Shown in pieces: positions 1-8,734 of a stretch of 64,000 nucleotides of DNA. The DNA lies in the NCBI GenBank assembly GCA_002162955.1, contig MABD01000026.1, forward strand, positions 1 to 64,000, written 5' to 3'. Every line of letters begins with the position of its first letter. Positions within the stretch are counted from its first letter, which is position 1. The position numbers were made by a program, and so were the translations under genes. Below the pieces are notes generated by a model. The model searched no databases. It was not told where the DNA came from and worked only from the letters and a program-made list of their open reading frames with translations. Source of the stretch: Gammaproteobacteria bacterium 45_16_T64. GTDB taxonomy: Bacteria > Pseudomonadota > Gammaproteobacteria > Pseudomonadales > Ketobacteraceae.

Positions 1-52
1 GCCGATGGTAGTGTGGGGCTTCCCCATGTGAGAGTAGGTCATTGTTGGGCAT
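1..52 (+). rRNA. rrf: 5S ribosomal RNA, 3' end (partial)
   Basis: The first ~52 nt match the 3' half of bacterial 5S rRNA: a GATGGTAGTGTGGGG arm, a CCCCATGTGAGAGTAGG arm and a GGGCAT end, the same order as in Escherichia coli 5S. The 5' part lies outside the window, so an rRNA operon ends here. The exact 3' end is uncertain by one or two bases. A strong terminator follows within 10 nt. Confidence 0.93.
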
Positions 53-60
53 TTAATATA

Positions 61-95
61 AAAACCCTGATCAGAAATGGTCAGGGTTTTTTATT
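61..95 (+). terminator. Rho-independent terminator of the rRNA operon
   Basis: AAAACCCTGA (61-70) pairs with TCAGGGTTTT (81-90). The stem can extend inward through G-U, C-G and A-T pairs to a GAAA tetraloop at 74-77. The 3' arm runs into a T tract. It lies directly behind the 5S rRNA and closes that transcript. Confidence 0.9.
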
Positions 96-241
96 GCCTG
101 CGTTTTAATGATTTTCCAGCCTGATCTGCTTATAAAATCCACTTTTTTGTCTATTCTTAAGAGATACGTGTAACTTTGGAGATGGACGATTGCCTTTTGT
201 ATACCCTGTAAGCTTGTATAGTCCTAGAGCGTGATACTACG

Positions 242-1546
242 ATGAATCACGTTAAAGAAGTGCCTGTTGCACATTTAGCAATTGGTATGTACGTCAGTGC
301 GTTAGACCGACCTTGGTTGGAAACCCCTTATCTAATGCAGGGCTTTTTTATCAATAGTCTTGAGGATATTGATAAACTTAGATCTCTATGCGAATACGTT
401 TATGTCGATGTTGAAAGGCAGCGAGGGTCGGCAGCTGTCTCCTCGGTAGGGAGAATGTCCGATTCTAGCAGGCAAGCGTCACCTTTCACTACGTCTCAAA
501 ACTCAGTAACAAGCCTAATCAGTGAGGGGAGAACCAAAAAAGCTCAGCAAAAGCTTGAGCGGATGTTCCCCAATCGAAGTTTGTTAGCATATAAAGATGA
601 ACAGAATGCAAAAGTTGAGATGGAGACCGCTCGGCAGGTATGCCTTGATCTTAATCATTGCGTAAAGAATTTAATTGATGATGTTTCCCACGGCCACAGT
701 ATTGATATATCTACCATAAAGGGATCAGTAAGCCCCATGATAGACAGTGTCCTAAGGAACCCTGACGCTTGCATGTGGTTGGCTAGGTTAAAAAACAAAG
801 ACTCATATACTTATAAGCACTCTATGGGGGCATCGATCTGGGCAGTGGCTTTAGGTCGCCAAATAGGCCTGCCTAAAATAGATCTTATGATTCTTGCGAC
901 AGGTACCTTGTTGTGTGATATCGGCAAGGTCCGTTTACCTGAGGAGCTCTTATCCAAAACGGGTGCATTGAGTGATGAGGAGTTTGCGCAATTTCGCTCA
1001 CATGTAGAGTTAAGTTTGTCGATAATCGATGACGCAGGAAATGTAAATCCTAAAGTACGCCAGCTCGTGGCTTACCATCATGAGAGGCATGATGGATCGG
1101 GATATCCGAACGAGATTCGAGGGTCAGGTATACCTGTTCTTTCTCGTATTGCTGCCATTGCAGACTGCTATGACGCTATGACCAGTGAAAGGGTTTACGC
1201 TAAGGCGATCTCTCCTAGCGTTGCAGTGCGGAAGTTGTTTGAGTGGAGAGGTAAAGCCTTTCAGGCTGAACTGGTAGAAGAGTTTATTCAGGCAGTTGGA
1301 TTGTATCCTGCAGGAACCTTGGTGGAATTGAACTCAGGAGTAGTCGCTATTGTCATTTCAGAATCAAGGACTCGGCGTTTGCGTCCTAAAGTACTATTAC
1401 TCACCGATGAGGACAAAATTCTGCGCACTAAATTCACTTCATTAGACATGATGGAAGATGAGACATGCATTGAAGATGGTCTGTTCATTGAGCAGAGCCT
1501 TAGCCCCGGAAGTTACGGTATCGACCCCGAGAGTATTTACTATTAG
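242..1546 (+). CDS. DUF3391 + HD-GYP domain protein (probable c-di-GMP phosphodiesterase, altered HD motif)
   Basis: This is a 434-residue cytoplasmic protein. Residues ~1-60 look like the DUF3391 domain that often precedes HD-GYP, and ~185-350 form an HD-GYP domain. HD-GYP enzymes hydrolyse cyclic di-GMP with a di- or tri-iron centre. Visible ligand candidates are H193, D226, K229, H254, H279-H280 and D308, and the GYP motif is intact at 287-289. The usual HD pair is Cys-Asp here (C225-D226), so one metal-ligand histidine is missing and activity is uncertain. The ATG at 242 sits downstream of a 190-nt leader with no strong Shine-Dalgarno. A GGDEF-EAL gene follows after 13 nt on the same strand, so both are likely one c-di-GMP signalling operon. 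Confidence 0.88.
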   Translation: MNHVKEVPVAHLAIGMYVSALDRPWLETPYLMQGFFINSLEDIDKLRSLCEYVYVDVERQRGSAAVSSVGRMSDSSRQASPFTTSQNSVTSLISEGRTKKAQQKLERMFPNRSLLAYKDEQNAKVEMETARQVCLDLNHCVKNLIDDVSHGHSIDISTIKGSVSPMIDSVLRNPDACMWLARLKNKDSYTYKHSMGASIWAVALGRQIGLPKIDLMILATGTLLCDIGKVRLPEELLSKTGALSDEEFAQFRSHVELSLSIIDDAGNVNPKVRQLVAYHHERHDGSGYPNEIRGSGIPVLSRIAAIADCYDAMTSERVYAKAISPSVAVRKLFEWRGKAFQAELVEEFIQAVGLYPAGTLVELNSGVVAIVISESRTRRLRPKVLLLTDEDKILRTKFTSLDMMEDETCIEDGLFIEQSLSPGSYGIDPESIYY

Positions 1547-1559
1547 GCAGGAGATCGGC

Positions 1560-2837
1560 GTGACAGCTTTAGAAAAAAACGAATTGCCTCCTATCAATAG
1601 ACACCTTTTTATTCAGTGTGCAGATGAATTGTTTGCAGAGGCGTTAACAGGGATATTGGTAGTTAATATCCGTGATTTTAAGCGAATAAATCACACCTTT
1701 GGTTTTACCGTTGGAGACCACCTGATTGCCGAGATTTTTGAGCGATTAGTGTCTGTAAAACTTAAGCAATCTCGAGTGTTTCGTGTTGGTGGCGACGAAT
1801 TCGGTATAGTGTTGTCATCATTGGTTGATCCTCAATTATTGGTATTGGCTGCGAATAAGGTCGCAAGATTATTGGACGAGCCGATAAAAATAGGGGAACG
1901 TCTGATGCAGGTGAATGTTCATATTGGTTATGCCTCCAATAGTAATGCCGATTATGATGTCGAGAATGTGTTAAGAGAAGCTGAGATTCTTCTAGATGAA
2001 GCGAAAAGGCTTGGGCGTTCCTATGTCCAAATTGATGATGGCAATAGCATAAAGAATTACGACTGGGAGTTAGAAAGTGAGCTGAATCTAGCAATTTTGA
2101 GTAATGAGTTAGAGCTCTATTTTCAGCCCAAAATATCTCTGAATCAATCTGAGAAATTGCATTTTGAGGCACTTGCCCGGTGGCCCCATGAATCTAGGGG
2201 GATGATATCACCCGTTGAATTTATTCCTCTATCAGAGCAAACCGGCGCAATCAGGCCCTTAACTAAGTGGGCGCTTCATTCAGCTCTTCGATCTATGTCA
2301 GAATGGCCTGGGGCCTCTTCCGGATATTCTGTAGCGGTTAATATATCGGTGCAATCGCTGGAGGAGGACGGCTTTTCGGATTTGGTGAAATCTGCGTTGA
2401 ATATTTGGGGTGTTAATGCGGAAGACTTGACTCTCGAGGTGACCGAAAGCGCATTTATCGATGAGGGTGCGAAAGCAGTGGAGTGTTTACACAAACTGAA
2501 GTCGCTTGGAGTATCAATATCAATCGATGATTTTGGTACTGGTTATTCTTGCCTGTCATACTTTAAGAGCTTGCCTGCGGACGAGCTTAAAATTGATAGG
2601 TGTTTTGTAGAGCATTTATTGGATTCAGGTGATGATAAGCATTTGATTCAGTTGATGATAGATTTGGGTCATCGATTTGATATGGAGGTTGTTGCCGAAG
2701 GCATCGAAAATCAGGAAACGTTTGATGTATTAGCGGGAATGGGTTGTGACTATATTCAAGGGTTTTATCTCGCAAAGCCGATGTCCGAAACAAAACTTAT
2801 TGAATGGCTAAAAGTATATCAAAAGAAAAGTGATTGA
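1560..2837 (+). CDS. GGDEF-EAL domain protein (c-di-GMP phosphodiesterase, GGDEF probably degenerate)
   Basis: The start is set at GTG 1560, 7 nt behind an AGGAG; an open frame reaching back to 1458 would overlap the HD-GYP gene by 89 nt. The product is 425 residues. A GGDEF domain comes first with RVGGDEF intact. Its first metal-binding aspartate (family pattern LDID-x-FK) is Asn, in VVNIRDFKRIN, and the following IND is INH. That suggests a regulatory GTP-binding domain rather than a cyclase. The EAL domain is complete: FEALARW, DDFGTGYS and AEGIEN are all present, so hydrolysis of c-di-GMP is likely. No transmembrane segment or sensory domain is visible. It is probably cotranscribed with the upstream HD-GYP gene. 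Confidence 0.88.
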   Translation: MTALEKNELPPINRHLFIQCADELFAEALTGILVVNIRDFKRINHTFGFTVGDHLIAEIFERLVSVKLKQSRVFRVGGDEFGIVLSSLVDPQLLVLAANKVARLLDEPIKIGERLMQVNVHIGYASNSNADYDVENVLREAEILLDEAKRLGRSYVQIDDGNSIKNYDWELESELNLAILSNELELYFQPKISLNQSEKLHFEALARWPHESRGMISPVEFIPLSEQTGAIRPLTKWALHSALRSMSEWPGASSGYSVAVNISVQSLEEDGFSDLVKSALNIWGVNAEDLTLEVTESAFIDEGAKAVECLHKLKSLGVSISIDDFGTGYSCLSYFKSLPADELKIDRCFVEHLLDSGDDKHLIQLMIDLGHRFDMEVVAEGIENQETFDVLAGMGCDYIQGFYLAKPMSETKLIEWLKVYQKKSD

Positions 2838-2839
2838 TT

Positions 2840-2901
2840 GTTTAGCGTTACTCTTGTGTCCCATTCTCTATAAAAAATGAGCTTCTCGTGTAACGCTAAA
2901 C
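2840..2901. terminator. Long inverted repeat between convergent genes, probable bidirectional terminator
   Basis: GTTTAGCGTTAC (2840-2851) and GTAACGCTAAAC (2890-2901) form a perfect 12-bp inverted repeat around a 38-nt interior. It starts right after the stop of the GGDEF-EAL gene and ends 20 nt before the stop of the convergent small membrane gene. No clean T tract follows, so terminator function is inferred from position. Confidence 0.5.
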
Positions 2902-2921
2902 TTCAAGCAACCAGGTGGCGA

Positions 2922-3152
2922 CTACGCTATAAATCGATCGCTGGCACTGTTGATATCACGGGTAAGGTATGTCGCTGTACTGAATAAAGAAGGAACCATC
3001 AACACACCAAATACGACTAGTGTAAAGAATGATGCTTCAATCTGCACTAAACCCCAAATTCCTGCAAAGGTAAGTGATAGGGCGACAACAAATGATAGGC
3101 CATCTACGACCAAACTACGAAAGGTAGTGTTTAAAGCTTGTAAAGTTTTCAT
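2922..3152 (-). CDS. small membrane protein, two TM segments
   Basis: This 76-residue protein has two hydrophobic stretches, roughly residues 13-35 and 41-62, with a short basic N-terminus (MKTLQ...FRSL) and a charged tail. An AGGAG lies 7 nt before the ATG, which supports real translation. The family is not recognised and no catalytic motif is visible. It is convergent with the GGDEF-EAL gene and divergent from the thiolase gene with a wide intergenic region between. It is most likely a monocistronic inner-membrane protein. Confidence 0.62.
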   Translation of the reverse strand: MKTLQALNTTFRSLVVDGLSFVVALSLTFAGIWGLVQIEASFFTLVVFGVLMVPSLFSTATYLTRDINSASDRFIA

Positions 3153-3761
3153 AATTAGAACTCCTGTCTATTACTGCTGGCACTTTACGCCAGTGATTTT
3201 TGATCTAAACAAGCACTTTTATTATTGGAGTTCTAAGTGGTACCTGTTTATGCCGCCTACACTACATAGTGTTTGTGTCAGAGGCATGACCGAGATTGAT
3301 TACAGTGTTAGTCACTGTGAGCAGATAATAAGACATTAAATTAGAATGTTCTGCCTAAATAAGTTTAAAACACAGCATTTACCAACGAGTTCATTATGGT
3401 TGTGGCGGCCCAAATAATCAAGTACACGTGTGCACTCAAATTGTGTGAAATTGTAAATAACAACTGATACCTTTTTTGTGTTAAGAGGCATCTAGTTGAA
3501 AAATATAGGATTCATGAATCCTTTTTGTTGTTGTTCCAATGGTGGATAGATATGTTCTGAAAGCGTAGTTGGTGCTTTTGGTCATAAACCATGATCGGAA
3601 TGGTCATTGCTGGGTTTCATGCAAAAGCAGTAAGGTAAGTATCTCTCTGGTGCCGACCTTAGTCGTTCGCATCGTTGACTGGAGCGAGAGTTTTTAATTG
3701 CTCAAGAATTTCAGTATTCAGGCTAAACAATAGTGCCTATAAAATAAACGAGGAAACGTTA
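3153..3761. other. 609-bp intergenic region upstream of the beta-oxidation operon
   Basis: I see no supportable gene here. Two symmetric elements stand out. AGGATTCATGAATCCT at 3507-3522 is a perfect 16-bp palindrome followed by T5. ACCAT-N7-ATGGT lies at 3588-3604, a 17-bp element of the same length and symmetry class as fatty-acid regulator sites, though its sequence does not match the E. coli FadR consensus. A purine-rich GAGGAA at 3750-3755 is the ribosome binding site of the thiolase. Confidence 0.5.
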
Positions 3762-4973
3762 ATGGCTACAGATGCATATGTGTTTGATGCAATTCGAACA
3801 CCCCGCGGTAAGGGGAAAAAAGATGGTTCCCTGAATGAAGTCAAACCAGTGGACCTGGTCGCTAATCTTATGAAGGCGTTGGAAGAACGTAATCCAGGAT
3901 TAAAAACCAGTGAAATCGATGACATTGTGTTGGGGATAGTATCTCCCGTGGCGGATCAAGGCGCTGTACTACCGAAAACAGCAGCAATGAAAGCTGGCTG
4001 GGACACTAAAGTAGCCGGTGTGCAGATAAATCGTTTTTGTGCGTCAGGTCTTGAAACTGTGAACATGGCAGCTCAAAAGGTCGCGTCAGGATGGGAAGAT
4101 TTAGTGGTATGTGGCGGTGTAGAATCCATGTCTCGTGTGCCTATGGGGTCTGATGGTGGTGCTTGGGCGATGGATCCAAAAACGAATCTTGAAACTGATT
4201 TTATCCCACAAGGTATTGGCGCAGATTTAATCGCAACAATAGAAGGCTTTTCTCGCGAAGACGTTGACACCTATGCAGCCAATTCCCAAAAGAAAGCCGC
4301 TGCCGCTAGAGCTAATGGTTACTTCAACAAGTCTATTGTGCCCGTTAAAGATATGAATGGCTTGACGATTTTGGCAGAAGACGAATTTATCCGAGAGGGA
4401 ACTACAGCAGAGGGACTCTCTGGATTAAATCCATCGTTTCAGATGATGGGAGAGATGGGGTTTAATGCGATTGCTTTGCAGAAGTATCACATGGTAGAGA
4501 AAATCAATCATGTACACACACCAGGTAACTCTTCCGGTATCGTTGATGGGGCTTCATTGCTATTGATTGGCTCAAAATCAAAGGGAGAAGAGCTTGGCCT
4601 TAAGCCTAGAGCACGTATTCTGTCTACTGCTGTGACCAGCACAGATGCAACCATCATGCTGACTGGCCCTGGTCCAGCGTCCGATAAAGCGTTGGCGAAA
4701 GCGGGTTTAACATATGATGATATTGACTTGTTTGAAGTTAATGAAGCGTTCGCTTCTGTGGTCATGCGTTTCATGAAAGATACCGGTGTACCTGAAGAAA
4801 AAATCAACGTAAATGGTGGTTCTATCGCTATGGGGCATCCTCTTGGGGCAACCGGGGGCATCATTGTTGGTACTGTGATCGATGAGCTAGAGCGTCGCGG
4901 TCTTAAGCGTGGGTTATGTACCCTGTGTGTTGGTGGTGGTATGGGTATCGCCACTGTCGTTGAATTGGTTTGA
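3762..4973 (+). CDS. acetyl-CoA C-acyltransferase (thiolase, FadI/FadA-like)
   Basis: The start is ATG 3762, 6 nt after GAGGAA, giving 403 residues; an upstream in-frame extension to 3675 has no homologous look. Thiolase catalysis residues are all visible: nucleophile C93 (RFCASG), H359 (MGHPLGATG) and C389 (CVGGGMG). The enzyme cleaves 3-ketoacyl-CoA to acetyl-CoA and a shortened acyl-CoA, the last step of beta-oxidation. The FadJ-like multifunctional gene follows after 30 nt. The order thiolase-then-hydratase/dehydrogenase resembles fadIJ rather than fadBA. It is a cytoplasmic enzyme and forms a complex with the next gene product in known systems. Confidence 0.94.
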   Translation: MATDAYVFDAIRTPRGKGKKDGSLNEVKPVDLVANLMKALEERNPGLKTSEIDDIVLGIVSPVADQGAVLPKTAAMKAGWDTKVAGVQINRFCASGLETVNMAAQKVASGWEDLVVCGGVESMSRVPMGSDGGAWAMDPKTNLETDFIPQGIGADLIATIEGFSREDVDTYAANSQKKAAAARANGYFNKSIVPVKDMNGLTILAEDEFIREGTTAEGLSGLNPSFQMMGEMGFNAIALQKYHMVEKINHVHTPGNSSGIVDGASLLLIGSKSKGEELGLKPRARILSTAVTSTDATIMLTGPGPASDKALAKAGLTYDDIDLFEVNEAFASVVMRFMKDTGVPEEKINVNGGSIAMGHPLGATGGIIVGTVIDELERRGLKRGLCTLCVGGGMGIATVVELV

Positions 4974-5003
4974 TGGGTTAACACAGGAATTCGGAGAAAT
5001 ATA

Positions 5004-7142
5004 ATGTCAGAAGCAATTCGTTACGAGAAAGATAGCGATAATATCGTTTTGTTGACCATGGATATGCCAGGCCAATCTGCCAACACCATGAATGCAACGT
5101 ATGTAGAAGCTATGGGTGCTACCGTCGAGCGGTTAGAGAAAGAAGAGAATCTTGCTGGGGTTGTGTTAACTTCGGCAAAGAGTACTTTCTTTGCCGGCGG
5201 TGATTTAAATGATTTAGTTAAAGTTCAGCAAGAAGATGCAGAAGAGCTTTCTAAAGGTGGTGAGATATTAAAAGGCCAGTTGCGTCGTCTAGAACAGATA
5301 AAAGCACCTGTTGTCGCCGCAGTTAATGGTGCGGCGCTAGGTGGTGGCTACGAAATCTGCTTGGCGACTAACTACCGGATCGCTATTAATAACCCCAAGA
5401 CAAAAATAGGCCTTCCTGAAGTTACCCTAGGCCTGCTACCGGGTGGTGGTGGTGTTGTACGATTGACTCGTCTACTTGGCTTGGAGAAGGCCCTGCCATT
5501 CTTGCTGGAAGGTAAGCAGGTTAATCCAGAGAAGGCAGTTAAAGCTGGGCTTATCGATGCACTTGCCGATGATCAAGAGGATATGATTGCGAAGGCTAGG
5601 CAGTGGTGTAAAGATAACACGTCAGCGCAACAGCCGTGGGATACAAGAGGCTATAAAGTGCCGGGTGGCGTTCCATCTCACCCTGCGTTGGCACAGAAAT
5701 TACCTATTATCCCCGCAATGCTAAAAAGTAAGACTAAAGGCTGTTACCCCGCACCGGAAGCAATATTGAGCGCAGCTGTTGAAGGCCTGCAAGTGGATTT
5801 TGATACTGCAATCAGAATTGAGGGGAGATACTTTGTGAGTTTGGTCACCGGCCAGGTCGCCAAGAATATGATTACCGCTTTCTTTTTTCAGCTCCAAGAT
5901 ATTAGTAAGGGTAAGTCTCGCCCAGAAGGTGTTGAAAAGTCGAAATGTGAGAAGGTGGGAATTCTAGGGGCCGGCATGATGGGTGCTGGTATCGCGTATT
6001 CTTCTGCTATGAGTGGCATTTCAGTTGTACTGAAAGATGTTTCTGCCGAGAATGCAGAGAAAGGGAAAGCGTATAGCGAGAGCTTGCTCAAGAAACGCGT
6101 TTCCCGCGGTCAAATGACTCAAGATAAGGCTGACACGGTATTAGCGCGTATTACGCCTACTGCAAATGCTGAAGATTTGTCAGGTTGTGACCTAGTGATT
6201 GAGGCTGTTTTTGAAAAACGTGAGCTGAAGGCTCAAGTGACTAAAGAAGCTGAAGCGCATATGTTAGAAACTGGTGTAATGGCGTCAAATACGTCAAGTT
6301 TACCGATTTCTGGTCTTGCAGAAGCGTCAGTGCGGCCTAGTAACTTTATTGGTTTACACTTCTTTTCACCGGTAGACAAGATGCCTCTGGTTGAGATTAT
6401 CTGTGGAAAAGAAACCTCTAAAGAAGCGTTGGCTAAGTCTATCGATTACTGTCTACAGATTAAGAAAACGCCGATTGTTGTGAATGATGCTCGTGGGTTC
6501 TTTACTACGCGAGTCATTGGTACTTATGTCAATGAGGGTATTGGCATGTTGGAAGAGGGGTTACATCCTCGTTCAATTGAAACAGCCGCTGAGTTAGCGG
6601 GTTTCCCCGTGAGTACCTTGGCGATTAGCGATGAGTTGAACTTTACTACCATGCGTAATATTCGCTTGGCAGCAGAAGCTGACTTAGCGACAGAAGGTCA
6701 AGAGTTACCTGAGTCGTCATCCACATCTGTATTGAATAAGATGATTGATGACTTTGACCGCTCAGGTAAGTTAGCTGGCAAAGGGTTCTATGATTATCCT
6801 GAGAAAGGTAAGAAAGTTCTCTGGCCAGGTCTCAAGGATGCCTTTGGCGGCGATAAAGAGATCCCGTTCGAAGATATGAAAGAACGCTTCATGTTTGTTC
6901 AATCATTGGAGACGATTCGCTGCATGGATGAGGGTGTTATTGAGTCCATTGCTGATGCAAACATTGGGTCAATCATGGGAATCGGCTTTCCACCATGGAC
7001 AGGTGGTGTTGTTCAATACATTAACGGTTATGGGTTGCGAAAGTTTGTTGCGAGAGCGCAGGAACTAGCGGCTAAATACGGTGATAGATTCTTGCCACCA
7101 GCATCGTTGGTTGAGAAGGCTGAGAACGAAGAAACGTATTGA
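5004..7142 (+). CDS. multifunctional enoyl-CoA hydratase / 3-hydroxyacyl-CoA dehydrogenase (FadJ-like)
   Basis: The 712-residue length matches FadJ (714) closely. Residues ~1-190 form the crotonase domain, with the oxyanion and glutamate motifs AALGGGYEICLAT and GLPEVTLGLLPGGGG. Residues ~315-500 form the NAD-binding 3-hydroxyacyl-CoA dehydrogenase domain, with Rossmann motif GAGMMGAGIA and catalytic HFFSPVDKMPLVEI. A C-terminal HAD domain pair follows. It hydrates 2-enoyl-CoA and oxidises L-3-hydroxyacyl-CoA, feeding the thiolase encoded 30 nt upstream. GGAG lies shortly before the ATG. A hairpin terminator closes the operon. Confidence 0.94.
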   Translation: MSEAIRYEKDSDNIVLLTMDMPGQSANTMNATYVEAMGATVERLEKEENLAGVVLTSAKSTFFAGGDLNDLVKVQQEDAEELSKGGEILKGQLRRLEQIKAPVVAAVNGAALGGGYEICLATNYRIAINNPKTKIGLPEVTLGLLPGGGGVVRLTRLLGLEKALPFLLEGKQVNPEKAVKAGLIDALADDQEDMIAKARQWCKDNTSAQQPWDTRGYKVPGGVPSHPALAQKLPIIPAMLKSKTKGCYPAPEAILSAAVEGLQVDFDTAIRIEGRYFVSLVTGQVAKNMITAFFFQLQDISKGKSRPEGVEKSKCEKVGILGAGMMGAGIAYSSAMSGISVVLKDVSAENAEKGKAYSESLLKKRVSRGQMTQDKADTVLARITPTANAEDLSGCDLVIEAVFEKRELKAQVTKEAEAHMLETGVMASNTSSLPISGLAEASVRPSNFIGLHFFSPVDKMPLVEIICGKETSKEALAKSIDYCLQIKKTPIVVNDARGFFTTRVIGTYVNEGIGMLEEGLHPRSIETAAELAGFPVSTLAISDELNFTTMRNIRLAAEADLATEGQELPESSSTSVLNKMIDDFDRSGKLAGKGFYDYPEKGKKVLWPGLKDAFGGDKEIPFEDMKERFMFVQSLETIRCMDEGVIESIADANIGSIMGIGFPPWTGGVVQYINGYGLRKFVARAQELAAKYGDRFLPPASLVEKAENEETY

Positions 7143-7160
7143 TCGTTATTTTTGTTTGGA

Positions 7161-7187
7161 AAAAGGCTCCCTCGGGAGCCTTTTTTG
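7161..7187 (+). terminator. Rho-independent terminator after the beta-oxidation operon
   Basis: AAAAGGCTCC pairs with GGAGCCTTTT around a CTC loop (7161-7184) and is followed by more T residues. It starts 18 nt after the FadJ-like stop codon. Confidence 0.92.
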
Positions 7188-7275
7188 TGCGCGTCAAAAA
7201 TGAAGCGTAATGGGGTGAATTTTGGGTCATAGGTTATACTTCGAATAATTTCCAACCAAGAGAGTCATTGGCCCT

Positions 7276-8703
7276 ATGCATTCTTTCTGTAAATACCACC
7301 CATTAGAGCCTGCGGTATGGCACCATGAGCGGGTTGACGAATATTATTGTGAAAAGTGTGTGGATAGTGAAGAAAGATCCGGTGGAATGGGTGCTGCAAC
7401 GTCATTTCTCAGTGGCGAGGAATTACGTTTTTTAGGCGGTGCCAATAATGCGGCTCCTTTCTGGGATATTCTTCCTGAAATATTTACCTACCCTCTACAT
7501 AAAAACGGCGGTATTTTTCTTGCCCCAGTGTTCCTTATTGGCGCTCTACTTATGCAAGTGGGAGGGCTGATTCCTTTGGTAACTGCGGTTGTTATCTTCG
7601 CGGTGATGACAAAATATGGCTTCTTAATTATTGCCGCGAGCGCATCTGGAAGTGATGCTCCTCCTGATGGATTTAACGCTATGTTTGGTGGTTTTGATCT
7701 GCTGGGCAAGCAGCTATTAATCCAGCTCGTGTTTATTGGGTTTGTTTATGGCGTCCATATGGCGGACAGCTTCGTATTGGATTTTTTTGCTGTGGCTTTA
7801 GTCGTTGCAGTGTTGCCTGTAAGTGTCATCTGCTTTGTGATGGAGGAAGATGTCGCAAGTGCCTTTAGCCCCCGGGAATTATTCGATCTAATTAGCCGTA
7901 TTGGTTGGGCATATTTTCTTTTGTATGGTTTCCTTCTTCTTATGTCGGGAGTGTGTTTTGGTGTTGCGGGATTATTTTATCAAGAAGTCTCTAGCGCTAA
8001 TTTACTGGTAATTGTACTTGGCGTGACATTGTACGTATTGACGGTGGCGTATCGTTTGATAGGTTATGTGATTTTTCAATATCAAGCTGTTTTGGGGTTT
8101 ATTTCTGAGGATCAAAAAAATAAGGAGCGCCGCAGAAAAAAGATCAATCCAGCGGAGGCCAAAATAGAGGTGTTATTAAAGGAAGGTCGCTTTGATACGG
8201 CGCTGAAACTTCTTTCCAAAGAAGTGAAATCACGTCCGAAAAGCATGCAGCTTCACGAGAACCTCAGTAAATTGTTGTGGGCGATGGGGGAGGTGACGCG
8301 TTATCAGGAGCATGGACATGCTTTTATGAAGACGGTTCATGGGTTTGGTGACGATTCACGTTTGTATTATCTCTACTGTGAGTATCACGATAAAGATAGC
8401 AGCTTTTTACCAGAAGCTCCTGAGGTGAGGCACCGGCTAGCGGAGCAGTTTTATCTCAGAAATAAGCATAAAGAAGCGCTGGGACTATTGGTTAATTTAC
8501 ACAAAGATGCCCCCAACTATCTCGATGTGCCTCACGCTTACTTGCTTATGGCTAAAGTGTTACTGGAAGGTCAGAGCAATCCAGATAAAGCGTTACAGTA
8601 CCTCGGCTTTATTAAGAAAAACTATCCGAAATATCCAGGCTTGGAGGAAGTGGGTGAGCTAATGTTGGTGTGCCGAGCGGCTAAAATACCAAAGGAAAGC
8701 TAA
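7276..8703 (+). CDS. N-terminal zinc-finger-like, multi-TM, C-terminal TPR protein (unknown function)
   Basis: The 475-residue protein has three visible parts. The N-terminus carries C5-x2-H8, H16-H17 and a C25-x2-C28 cluster (CKYHPLEP ... HHER ... YYCEKC) that resembles a B-box-like zinc-binding module. Residues ~78-275 hold about five to six hydrophobic segments. After a very basic linker (KNKERRRKK), residues ~295-470 are helical and look like TPR repeats (FDTALKLLSKE, HKEALGLLVNL, PDKALQYLGF). An inner-membrane scaffold with cytoplasmic zinc and TPR ends is plausible. No enzyme motif is seen. The gene stands alone between a terminator upstream and a convergent SDR gene. Confidence 0.72.
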   Translation: MHSFCKYHPLEPAVWHHERVDEYYCEKCVDSEERSGGMGAATSFLSGEELRFLGGANNAAPFWDILPEIFTYPLHKNGGIFLAPVFLIGALLMQVGGLIPLVTAVVIFAVMTKYGFLIIAASASGSDAPPDGFNAMFGGFDLLGKQLLIQLVFIGFVYGVHMADSFVLDFFAVALVVAVLPVSVICFVMEEDVASAFSPRELFDLISRIGWAYFLLYGFLLLMSGVCFGVAGLFYQEVSSANLLVIVLGVTLYVLTVAYRLIGYVIFQYQAVLGFISEDQKNKERRRKKINPAEAKIEVLLKEGRFDTALKLLSKEVKSRPKSMQLHENLSKLLWAMGEVTRYQEHGHAFMKTVHGFGDDSRLYYLYCEYHDKDSSFLPEAPEVRHRLAEQFYLRNKHKEALGLLVNLHKDAPNYLDVPHAYLLMAKVLLEGQSNPDKALQYLGFIKKNYPKYPGLEEVGELMLVCRAAKIPKES

Positions 8704-8730
8704 GCTGCATTGCTATCCTTTGGTATTTTA
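8682..8730. terminator. 15-bp perfect hairpin, bidirectional terminator
   Basis: TAAAATACCAAAGGA (8682-8696) and TCCTTTGGTATTTTA (8716-8730) are perfect complements. The stem spans the stop codon of the TPR protein gene and ends just before the stop of the convergent SDR gene. T runs lie at both outer edges, which suits termination in both directions. Confidence 0.8.
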
Positions 8731-8734
8731 CTTG

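Noticed and set aside
2840-2901. Inverted repeat that recalls an integron attC site
   Set aside because: The arms lack the RYYYAAC/GTTRRRY core and no integrase or cassettes are nearby; it fits a terminator between convergent genes.
2950-3339. 130-codon plus-strand frame opposite the small membrane gene
   Set aside because: It is antisense to a gene with a good ribosome site, has no signal or motif, and runs through a palindrome-free region.
3507-3522. Palindrome as a rho-independent terminator
   Set aside because: The stem is only 6 bp with a 4-nt loop and no transcript is expected to end there; kept as an operator candidate only.
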